Shown here: positions 33,811 to 42,370 of the stretch, piece after piece
How positions within the stretch are numbered: position 1 is the first letter of the stretch
Layout: every line of letters begins with the position of its first letter
From: Acheta domesticus
Taxonomy: Eukaryota; Arthropoda; Insecta; Orthoptera; Gryllidae
Length of the DNA: 64,000 nucleotides
Assembly: GCA_031308135.1 (NCBI GenBank)
Contig: JAHLJT010004567.1
Span: 129,217,356 to 129,281,355, forward strand
Direction: 5' to 3'
The notes under the pieces: generated by a model
The model's database searches: none
What the model was told of the DNA's origin: nothing
What the model saw: only the letters and a program-made list of their open reading frames with translations
Position numbers and translations under genes: made by a program

Positions 33811-34388
33811 CTATCGCCAAGTCGTTGTCGATTGAGAGTCCGGCTTCTTCTATTGCTAGGTTCGGAAGCGGTGAGGTGTTTTTCCAGAAGTAGGGGTGCT
33901 GGCCCTACGTCCCAACCCCCAACCTGGAGGACCAGGATTTACACTAGGGGTTTTCTCCCCTAGGGGGATTGCCTCTTCTGTGGCTACGAGGCCCCCCTCC
34001 CCGGACCTCTCTTTAGGGAGTTTTTAATTCGCAAGGTGAGCGACCTAACCCTACACCGCCGTCCGCTCATCCGCCTTCCAGTTTCGAGATCGTTGGCGGA
34101 CAGGGAACCCTCCTCCCTCCTAGGGAGAAATAAGACGAAACAAAGAAGGATAGCGAGACAGATAAGGAAATGAAGTAACATTAGGAGAAAATGTGAAGAT
34201 GAGAAAAGGAATGACTCCATAGCCCTCAAAACCTAATCGCGTCGGGGTCGAAAACACAAGGGGTCAAGAGAGAACAAACAGGAAAGAAAATAGAAGTGTG
34301 ACATAAGTAAGTGGAAGCAATGTCACACTATGGTCCCTCCTCCTTTCTCCGGGCTTGGGACCGGCAGTGTCCGCTGTCGCCCCGCTAC

Positions 34389-35240
34389 TCAGCCCACTCG
34401 CGAATAGAAAGCGTCGCAAGTACGCCGAACAGCAAGGCACAATCCAGCGGGCACAGGCGGAGTTCCTGCTTTATTGAGATAATTTTCGTGATCAGTTTTT
34501 ATTTTTTCTTTGCCGTCTTGAGAAGTAACGCTTTTCAAGTCGTTCGAATGTCCTGGTTTTAAAAACTGTTTTGCCGTTCGTACTCTACAATAATGGCTTT
34601 CGTATGATGGAAAGGAAGCAACGTGCTTACATTCCAAGTCATAAACTTTCTGCGGTGTCTTATTTCGTGTTCTTTTCTTCCCTCTACAATCTGGTTCGAC
34701 TGTACCCCCTTCTTTTCATTTATTAAGTGCACTTATAACTACTCTGTTCGAAATATAAGGTGTGTTCAAGAACATAAACTTACAAACTTTAACATTTTCA
34801 TTTCTTACGGCAAAACTGTATATCAGAGTTTTAGTTTTCGGTTTTTTGCCATCTCTTTCTCGGGATCTTACTGTGGCTTTACTTTCCACAAAGGAATCTA
34901 CAAAGTGTCGATTAATATTAATATATTTCCTGACATTCCAATATTCGTTAAATATAGCAGTCTTCATTGCTTCAGTAATTTTCTCATTACACTTAAACTT
35001 ACATGCACATGGTGGATTCAGAGTTCTTGCTGAAATTTCCTTTCATGTTAATGTATGCTTTCTCAGCCGCGTGAACAACCTTTTGCTTATATTCCAACCA
35101 TTCCTCTGGAATATTTGGCGTTTCCTTCAGATTTGTTGCACTTTGTCTTCTTTAAAACCTTCCTTCTATTAACTCAGGAGATTATTTCGTTATCGCTGTC
35201 TGAACCTATTTCCTCTGGCTCATACGTTTTGTCTTGATCT
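34389..35240 (-). pseudogene. fragment of a conserved uncharacterised arthropod gene family
   Basis: Readable in at least two frames on the minus strand. An acidic start near 35240-35160 ends at a stop. The next part (about 35030-34716) shows P-P-C-A-C-K-F-K-C, I-F-N-E-Y-W and then V-C-K-F-M-F-L-N-T. After a frameshift near 34716 comes G-T-V-E-P-D-C-R-G-K, S-H-Y-C-R and K-Q-F-L. From memory, this motif order belongs to a protein family common in arthropod genomes as transposon-like or repetitive gene models. Function is unknown. It is a pseudogene fragment here and lacks the downstream part. Confidence 0.5.
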
Positions 35241-35740
35241 GTGTCGTTTGCTGTGAGGGCCTTGATCTGTGATCTGTGCGTGTGGTGAATCTTATGGGTT
35301 CAGAGGCTGTAGATGTCTTTTATGTTTTGAATATTTAGGATGTCGGGGATTTTTTATGGAAAACGATGGCCTACCATTAATTACACAGGCCTACCATTAA
35401 TTACACATTACGTTAGCTACACAACAATTTACCTACATCCGCGTGCATCTAAACAGGAAGCGTCTTTCCATATTCATTTCGCACACTAGTACCAACATAG
35501 CAAATATAAATATTTTACTACTAACAGTAGGTCCAAAGGCTGATTCAGAGGTTGTGAATATTGTGGATTCAGAGGTGAATATTGTGGATTCAGAGGCCGT
35601 GAATATTCTGGAGTAGGAGTAGTATGAGGATACGTGTAGCTTTTCAAGGCCACCCCTACACGTAACCCTAACTGTATCGCAGGAGGACGTCATCAGAACC
35701 GCTGTTTTCCGCATACACTGTTAGGGGTCGGTGACCTGGA
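35241..35740. repeat. intergenic stretch with two short tandem duplications
   Basis: GGCCTACCATTAATTACACA is repeated directly at about 35367-35406. A GTGAATATT(G)TGGATTCAGAG unit recurs about three times at 35555-35610. No gene is supported. Confidence 0.6.
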
Positions 35741-35749
35741 GACCATTTC

Positions 35750-36104
35750 CCTCACCCCCCGCCCCCTCAGCCCCCCACCCCTCACCCCGCCCCCTCACCC
35801 CCGCCCCCTCAACGGCCGGGCCCGCTGCCGCCGATGTGGCTTCAAAAAATTGGCGTTCGTCTAGGCGATCCTGCAATCTTTGGTTTACGAGGCGAACACC
35901 TAGACCGTTGCGCCACGAATGCATAAATGAGATACCTACCCAACAGCTCGGTGTCTTTCAACCGGCTTCCCACCCACCCTGTCGCGCTCTAGGTGCAGTG
36001 AGGAGACATTGCAGTGTGCACCGCGCGTACTCTAGCGGTCGGGAATGGAACTCAGAGGAAGTGGGGGTATATACAAGGAATAATAAAACACATTAAAGTA
36101 GGAA
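35750..36104. repeat. direct repeat copy 1 flanking the integrase block
   Basis: A C-rich start is followed by CAACGGCCGGGCCCGCTGCC, a tRNA-like stretch and an end at AATAATAAAACACATTAAAG. It matches 37706-38059 at high identity. Its minus-strand A box (TGGCGCAACGG) is kept, but a small deletion removes most of the B box. It overlaps the first 30 codons of the integrase frame. Confidence 0.8.
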
Positions 36105-36748
36105 CTACGCGACGCGCCCATTCTCCGCTAAGCATGGTACGCGACATACGTGCCGGTATCGCGGAGGAACTTCACGCACCCGCCCGGAGACGCTTCCGTC
36201 GTCGTCGCGTCCTCACCCGCGGTCTCGATGATCTCTGGCAGGCAGATCTGGTGGACATGATCGCATACGCAAGACTCAACCGTAACAAATGGTACATTCT
36301 CATCGTCATTGACGTCTACTCTAAGTTTGCTTGGGCCGAACCTGTCGAAAGTAAAACAGCAGAGAATGTGGCAGCGGCATTCTCACGCATCCTTAGGCGT
36401 TCCGGAGGGCGACGGCCGACTCTCCTACAAACGGATGACGGCAAAGAATTGTTCAACAAGCATTTCTCTCATCTGCTGAAACGTCACGGCATTCACCACT
36501 ATTCCACCTACTCTGTGATGAAGGCAGCGGTGGTAGAACGCTTCAATCGCACACTCAAGGCGCACATGTGGCGACGCTTTTTCGAACGCGGTACTTACAA
36601 ATGGCTCGACATGCTGCCCGAACTCCTCGTGACCTACAACAATCGTGTGCACAGCACCATCGGGGAGGCGCCATCTTCGCTGACAATAGATGCCCACCCC
36701 GATGACACTAGAGGCTGCGGTTGTACCGGCCAAGAAAACTCCAGATGA
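36014..36748 (+). CDS. Maverick/Polinton-type DDE integrase, truncated
   Basis: The frame has 244 codons. The first 30 lie in the flanking direct repeat, so Met41 (36134) is the likelier natural boundary. The rve core is complete: first acidic residue D78 in Q-A-D-L-V-D-M, second D141 in Q-T-D-D-G-K-E, and E175 in V-V-E-R-F-N-R-T-L-K (33 residues between the last two). The preceding basic segment F-R-R-R-R-V and the phrase T-Y-K-W-L-D-M-L fit integrases of Mavericks and related virus-like elements rather than gypsy. The N-terminal zinc-binding region and any chromodomain are missing. The tail after residue 220 is probably out of frame. No polymerase, ATPase or capsid gene is seen nearby. The DNA is clearly GC-richer than its surroundings. 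Confidence 0.72.
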   Translation: MCTARTLAVGNGTQRKWGYIQGIIKHIKVGTTRRAHSPLSMVRDIRAGIAEELHAPARRRFRRRRVLTRGLDDLWQADLVDMIAYARLNRNKWYILIVIDVYSKFAWAEPVESKTAENVAAAFSRILRRSGGRRPTLLQTDDGKELFNKHFSHLLKRHGIHHYSTYSVMKAAVVERFNRTLKAHMWRRFFERGTYKWLDMLPELLVTYNNRVHSTIGEAPSSLTIDAHPDDTRGCGCTGQENSR

Positions 36749-36811
36749 CGTAAGGCAATGTACTTCTGTGTGCTCTCCATTCAGAACTACTGACGGCATT
36801 ATCCACATGAA

Positions 36812-37691
36812 TCACCACACTCCCCCTACTGACCCTTCTTGGTCGCTTTCATGCATGGGGTACAGCGTTGCTAGCACCTGTGCTACATTTTGTCCACGAA
36901 ACGTTGGCAAATGCTGTTGTAAAAACTCATTAAAAGCCGTAAAATCCATGCGAAACACTGTGACAAGTAAGTCCGCGTGTGTGTAACGCCGATACAACGG
37001 TACAGACTCGCACACACAATCGATAGAACTTCGCAATATCTGCAAATCACTTTCCCCACCCTGCAGCCACGGGTAGGGCACTTGCTTTTCGCGCAGGTGA
37101 ATCACACGGTGACGTCTCTCCATTAATAGAAACAACAACTCCCGTAGGCCTGCCCGTGCCTCCTTCGCCTCACCCGAGCTTAGACGCGACTGTAGGTACT
37201 CACGGAAATAAGTTTCAAAAATTTGAATTATGATGGCGTCGGTAACCTTTCCCCCCTGCGTTTCGCGCAGCCTTAAGCAGTCCACTATGTGAGCTCCGCT
37301 GGGTGGGGGCCGCTGCACAGCTTGCGAAGGAACGCGCGGCCACACAAACTCAATGTCCCTCAGAGCTAAAAACCTTTGACGAGTCTCGTCCCTCGCTTCC
37401 ATTCCCCTCGTTTTCGTCGTCTCGTCCCACCAAATCTAAAATGTCCATTAGACCTTTCTGCGAGTGGGGATTCACTTGCGTCCACGCACGCACATGTAAA
37501 CTGTTCAGGAGGGGACGTACATTTACAAATCCATGTATCTGCCTAATATTCAGAAAATCTTTTACCACGTGCACTGGCCGCCAGAGTGTATTGCTGTGGG
37601 GGTCTACGTAAAATCGCGCAGTCGTCCTAGCAACGGCTGGAATAGTGGCATCGCGCACCACATGTTTCGCACTTACGGAAGCGAAGTTCAC
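36812..37691 (-). pseudogene. unidentified GC-rich protein gene with one frameshift
   Basis: Two overlapping minus-strand frames (37691-37350 and 37402-36812) appear to be halves of one protein of about 290 residues. The first ends in an acidic stretch and the second takes over within 50 bp. The N-terminal half has R-F-Y-V-D-P-H-S-N-T-L-W-R-P-V-H. The second half is helical, with three Leu/Arg-rich blocks. The pattern L-W-R-P-V-H-V-V-K-D-F-L vaguely recalls viral Bro-N-type domains, but I cannot assign a family. It converges on the integrase from the opposite strand (gap about 60 bp), shares its GC-rich composition and lies inside the same pair of direct repeats, so both probably arrived together. 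Confidence 0.45.
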
Positions 37692-37705
37692 GTAACCCCC
37701 CGTCT

Positions 37706-38059
37706 CCCCTGCCCCCTCTCCCTCACCCCGCCCCTCACCCCTCCACCCAACGCCCCCTCAACGGCCGGGCCCGCTGCCGCCGATGTGGCTTCAAAAATTT
37801 GCGTTCGTCTTGGCGGGATTCGATCCTGCAATCTTTGGTTTATGAGGCGAACACCTAGACCGTTGCGCCACGAATGCATAAATGAGGTACCCACCCAACA
37901 GCTCGGTGTCTTTCAACCGGCTTCTCGCCCACACTGGCGCGCTTTAGGTGCAGTGAGGAGACATTGCAGTGTGCACCGCGCGTACTCTAGCGGTCGGGAA
38001 TGAAACTCAGAGGAAGTGGAGGTATATACGAAGAATAATAAAACACATTAAAGTAGGAA
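37706..38059. repeat. direct repeat copy 2 with Pol III A and B boxes
   Basis: Partner of 35750-36104. On the minus strand it carries an A box TGGCGCAACGG (37870-37860) and a B box GGATCGAATCC (37826-37816) at tRNA-like spacing, with a CAT in the position of an anticodon loop. The homology runs well beyond the tRNA-like part on both sides, so the repeat is a larger module or SINE with a tRNA head. The plus strand has AATAAAA near its end. Confidence 0.75.
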
Positions 38060-38289
38060 TATGCGCGTTTATTATTATTTTTTTTACAAGTCATTTTTTG
38101 GGTACATTGTTTCTTTTGTTTCTTATAGCTTTTAAGTTCTTGACACCGTTGGCAATCACGTATTAGAGGAACAGTAGGGAGCGGTCGGGCGGGAAATGAT
38201 GCGGATGGAAGAAAAAAAATACAATAGACAATTTTAGGAATAATTTTTAAAAATTTTATTTTTAAGACACTTTTTTTGTTTTTATGACA

Positions 38290-39213
38290 ATTGTTCTTTT
38301 TACAAATTCCGACGCCCCACCGCCGTGCTGGTCGGGGATCCATTTGGGGAAAGGGAAGGAAAAAGAGTGTCATGAAAATTAGTATGTGGGGCAGGAAGGG
38401 GGAGGAAGAACTGCCTGGATGAACGGGGAGGGAATGGAAATGAGACGGAGAGCCGGTGGGGTGAGGAGATGTGGATGGGAAAGCTGGATTTGGAGGGGGA
38501 TTGTGCCGTATTGGAGAGAGCGGCCCGGGTATGAGTGATGTGGAAGGGAATTCGGGAATCGGAGAGGGATGGTTGCGGAAGGGAGAGAGCGGCCCGGGAA
38601 CGGGTACAGTACGGCCGGGGATGGAAGGGGGAGGGTCAAACGAAGTAGAAGGAATAGGGGAGGTGGGTCTGAGAGGGGGAGGGGAAGGAAATGACCGATG
38701 CCGCGCGAGCACCCTTTCGAGAAGCTCGCGCTGCAGGTCGTTGAAAAGGATGCGCATTCGCATCGCCGCTGACCATACTTCTTCAACCGTAGGGTCGATA
38801 CGACGTATGGCGCGAAGACACGAAGACGCCTCCACCCCGACCATATCGATCATATCCGTGGTGTAACAAAAGATATCGGCCATTGGACGAGGAAGGAAAG
38901 GTAGATGGGTGTAGGGGAAGGGCGAAGGAGAAGGCGCGGGTACGGCAGCCGGGGAGACAGGAGAAGGTAGCGATTGCGGTGTGTCCGGGAACAGGCTGGC
39001 GTAGGCGGGCGGCGGAGTCGAGACAGAATGAGGAGACGGAATGGGGTTGTGGGGGTGGGGGAGTGACCAGCACGGAACGCGGGATTAAGGGGGGGAGAAG
39101 GCGACAAGGTGATCACTTCCACAGGGCGGGTAGACCGCTCCATGAGGAAGCGCCACATCGCCTCCCCCCTTCCCATCGTGCGCGGGCGTCGGAGAGGCGC
39201 TGATGGTGCCAAC
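38290..39213 (-). pseudogene. proline-rich exon, continuation of the gene at 39.3-40.2 kb
   Basis: A 3' splice site (polypyrimidine then TTTACAG) at 39214 opens an exon that is in phase 0 with the exon ending at 39318. The frame reads 42 codons to a TAA (about 39087). It then continues as a Pro/Ser-rich stretch into a well-formed helical block at 38883-38720 (M-A-D-I-F-C-Y, E-V-W-S-A-A-M-R-M-R, L-L-E-R-V-L-A-R). Next comes a long Pro-rich region with a repeated I-P-G-P-L-S-P motif. The end is unclear because it runs into an A/T-rich tract and the direct repeat. Either this is the downstream half of a gene hit by two nonsense codons, or a separate cistron. Confidence 0.4.
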
Positions 39214-39317
39214 CTGTAAAGAAACAAAACCATTAGTGAATGAAAGCAAAGAAAATTGCGAGTTTGGGAAAAGAAATAGGAAAAATGTCAAGAAAAGGAA
39301 ATGGAAAGTGGATTCAC

Positions 39318-40165
39318 CTATTTAGGTCTTCTTTTCAAAGTGTAGGACATGGACGGAGATGGTAGGGGTTTTGGATATCTTGCCCCATAAACCAACGTTA
39401 AGCCGAGGAAATCGCTAGGAACATGGGAGGCGTAGCGATCGGGTAGGAAAACGTCGTATAGATTGTCGAGAGCAACAACAATTGCTGGTTTTTCGTGAAT
39501 TTGAATTGATTTTGCATGTGTGATCTTATAGGGTTGATTAATGTCTAAATCTCTCAACTTAATCATGTCGTAAGATTCGCCTTCAGCGAGAGCATTTAAA
39601 GCAGCTACAGTGTCATTCGATGGTAGTCTGTAAAGAGACTGCAGGCAATGAAGTAAAAGGAAATCCACAAGAAATGAGAATGGGAATAAGATAAAATAGT
39701 GTTGTTTGCCTTACCGCGCAGGAACGCCACGCCCAACTCCGACAGGTGTGGAATTCGCGCTGCAAGAAATGAATAAAAAAATGAATAGGGATTCATGCCA
39801 GCAAAAGAAATCAATAGAAGTAAAATTATATTGTCTGTAGTATGCTTACCGATCAGCGACAGCGGATGGGCGAGTCGATTCCATTTTGGAATGTTTTAAA
39901 CAGTGATGTGCAACTGCAAGGAAGCAGAGAGGCGTCAAAATGTTTTTTTGATAGACGGAGATGAAAAAAATGGTTTGACCAAGAGGAAAAATAAATTTTA
40001 ACTACCGATTAAAAAATTTTAAAGTAACTACAAAAGTCGTTTAGTGTCTAGAAAATGAAAATGCCAACGAGGACTGGGCTCTATACTGCGCAAAATAGTA
40101 GCCGAAGTAATCAACTCACCAGTGAAGCAACATGTGCAGGATTTGACAGCCGGCGATGCTCTGAC
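39318..40165 (-). CDS. spliced small gene of unknown function (four exons)
   Basis: Reconstructed from splice signals. Exon 1 is non-coding (about 40165-40120, donor CTG|GTGAGT). Exon 2 is 39913-39850 with the ATG at 39884 and donor CG|GTAAGC. Exon 3 is 39759-39715 (45 nt, donor CG|GTAAGG). Exon 4 is 39627-39318, ending in TAG. All junctions keep one open frame of 129 codons, and introns are 87-206 nt with clear polypyrimidine tracts. The last exon has a compact beta-rich look (M-I-K-L-R-D-L-D-I-N, P-Y-K-I, A-I-V-V-A-L, V-F-L-P-D-R-Y), which resembles small OB-fold-like proteins I have seen beside arthropod transposons. That is only a resemblance. The TAG ends exactly at a further GT donor (39317), so the transcript may continue into the exon at 39213. 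Confidence 0.6.
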
Positions 40166-40187
40166 ACTCGCTCTGATCTGTGGGACG

Positions 40188-40198
40188 GTTTATATGGT
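40188..40198 (-). promoter_or_regulatory. TATA box of the spliced gene
   Basis: CCATATAAACC on the minus strand, about 70-80 bp before the exon 1 donor at 40120. A start near 40165 would give a non-coding first exon of about 45 nt. Confidence 0.5.
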
Positions 40199-40379
40199 AA
40201 ATGAACCACTGTCAAGTGTCATGCGGAGAAGAAAAATGGAGTGACAAAACGGAAAATAAATTTCTAACTAAATTCTATTTAAATAATATCTACTAAATTT
40301 CTATCTAATCTAAATTTCTATCTAAGTTTACAAAGTTTAACTCCAGGTGACGTAAGTGTCTAGAAATGAAAATGATAGG

Positions 40380-40530
40380 TAGAACCTGCTAGTACTGAGC
40401 TCTAGCCTGTACTAAATAGTAGGCGAAAATTGACTCATGAGTGAAGGGATGTAAAACAGACGACTGCAGACGAAGCACTGACACTCGCTATGTGCCGTGT
40501 TGCAGTTTATATGGAAAAGCGAAGCGAGAG
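40380..40530 (-). repeat. tandem duplicate of the promoter and first exon, donor lost
   Basis: 40380-40530 is a diverged copy of 40080-40215. It keeps CCATATAAAC (40514-40505), the GCGAGTGTCAG start region and the CTTCACT exon end. The donor GGTGAGT has become CATGAGT, so this copy could not splice the same way. Further diverged repeats of the upstream part lie at 40515-40640 and 40705-40850. Confidence 0.55.
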
Positions 40531-40859
40531 TCACGTGGTAACGCGTGCAGCTGCCGGGTCCTCACGACAAAGCAATTCCACGATTGGGTACAAAGCACTC
40601 CAATGGAGTGCAAACATGTGTTCATATATTTTTTAAGGAAAAGAATGGAGAGGTGCCCGTTGGCACACTGTTGTAGCACGAAATGGATCTTGACTCCAGT
40701 ATAACTACTTGTTCAAAGCGATGCGAGTATTAAGTGCTAACCCGTGCAGCACGTATATCAATGCAACCGCAGCGTCTTCACGACAATACATGTCCACGAT
40801 TGTGTACAGAGCACTCTAATGCATCGCAAAGGCGTTTTCATATTTTTTGGCCGACCATG

Positions 40860-41560
40860 GCGCGCTGTGGCTGTGAGAGAGACGCGCACTCACTCTAGCA
40901 GGCAGAGGCGGAACTTGGTGAAAGAAAAAAACAAATGATTTTGTTGATGGAAGAACATAAATGTATTTGATTGAAAGCAAGTTACACAGATAAACACTGA
41001 GGATCAAATTCAATGTAATGTCTGTAAGCTAATTATCCACGGTCGCCACTCATGATTTTAGGTGAGAAGAATTGCTATGAATATTTCATTAAATTTTTGT
41101 AGCATTATCGGCTTTGATTAATAGATTTTGTGCCTAATGAAAGCGAAGTCAACAGTGAAACCTTTAACAACCAAACTTCGTATACAGGAAATAAGAATAA
41201 GGGTTAAATAAATAATCGCACAGTCAGCGAGATAACAGAGAACTAAGGTATTTTCGAAATAAAAAGTACATATTTATTCATGTTTCAAAAGTACGAGTAG
41301 AAATGTTGAACAGAAGCGAACTCACCAGAGAGAGAAGAAAAGCCGACGGCGAGACGTCCAGCCGTCAAGCGCTGTTCATTGTCGACGTGAATCAAAGACT
41401 TGAGTGTTCTCTGAATGCAGCAGCGCTTGGTCATGCTATCTGCAGGTGCACACCACTGTGTTTGATCACCCCTCTGCTCCTGCTATGAATGTTTGTAGTT
41501 GGAAGAACAGGACATAGTGAAGAAAAAATGAAAATTACGTGTGACATAGACTCGTAGGAA
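40860..41560. other. intergenic stretch, no supported gene
   Basis: A minus-strand CTG|GTGAGTTCG donor-like site near 41323 follows a C/T-rich segment and could be an alternative first exon for the gene to the left. Nothing else supports this. Confidence 0.35.
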
Positions 41561-41604
41561 TGTGAACGAGAGAGAGAGGTTTTTCTCGAAAGCTTTTCAA
41601 AACG

Positions 41605-42370
41605 TTTCTCGTTGTATTTGCTCCTTCGTCACGATGTATTTGCTGGTTCGTCACCGTTGTATTTGCTCGTTTGTCACCATTGTATCTGGGCGTTCGTCAC
41701 CATTGTATCTGGTCGTTCGTCACCATTGTATCTTGTCGTTCGTCACCATTGTATCTGGTCGTTCGTCACCGTTGTATCTGGGTCGTTCGTCACCGTTGTA
41801 TCTGCTCGTTCGTCACCGTTGTATTTGCTCCTTCGTCACCGTTGAATTTGCTTGTTCGTCACTGTTGTATTTGCTCTTTCGTCACCGTTGAATTTGCTTG
41901 TTCGTCACTGTTGTATTTGCTCCTTCGTCACCGTTGAATTTGCTTGTTCGTCACCGTTGTATTTGCTCCTTCGTCACCGTTGAATTTGCTTGTTCGTCAC
42001 TGTTGTATTTGCTCTTTCGTCACCGTTGAATTTGCTTGTTCGTCACTGTTGTATTTGCTCTTTCGTCACGTTGTATTTGTTCCTTTGTCATGTTGTATTT
42101 GCTCATTTGTCACCGTTGTATTTGCTCTTTTATCACGTGGCATTTGCTCCTTTGTCTCCCTGTATTTGCTCCTTTGTCACGTTGTACTTGCTCCTTCGAT
42201 ATGTTTTTGCTCCTTGATCGCGTTGTATTTGCTGGTTCGTCACTGTAGTATTTGCTGCTTCGACAAGTTGTATTTTCTCCTTCGTCCAATTGTACTTGCT
42301 GCTTCGTCACGTTACATTTGCTCCTTTGTCACGTATTTGCTCGTTCGTCCCATTGGATTTGCTTGATTTT
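41605..42370. repeat. 23-bp minisatellite, about 33 copies
   Basis: The unit is close to CCGTTGTATTTGCTCGTTCG plus TCA. Between about 41838 and 42065 copies alternate between a TGTATTTGCTCYTTCG and a TGAATTTGCTTGTTCG form, giving a 46-bp higher-order unit. The right third is more degenerate. Because 23 is not a multiple of three, all three plus frames stay open and show the same peptide words, and none is a gene. Confidence 0.9.

Larger units (their letters stand above)
30800..34250 (-). mobile_element. RTE-like non-LTR retrotransposon, decayed and rearranged
   Basis: In order on the minus strand are a GC-rich 5' leader (about 34250-33840, with a CCCCTAG...CTAGGGG hairpin near 33940-33965), an EEP endonuclease, a linker, a reverse transcriptase and a C-terminal Y-G-H-V-R-R-M domain. 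It ends in an A/T-rich tail near 30830-30800. The endonuclease type (often annotated as craniofacial development protein 2-like) and the C-terminal motif point to RTE/BovB-like elements. Several frameshifts, stops and an internal inverted duplication make it inactive. Confidence 0.72.

Noticed and set aside
41562..42366. Overlapping plus-strand frames with repeated F-V-T-V-V-F-A type peptides
   Set aside because: All three frames of a 23-bp minisatellite give the same words, so this is simple sequence and not a membrane protein.
41605..42370. Possible CRISPR-like array
   Set aside because: Units are directly adjacent with no unique spacers, and the context is a eukaryotic genome.
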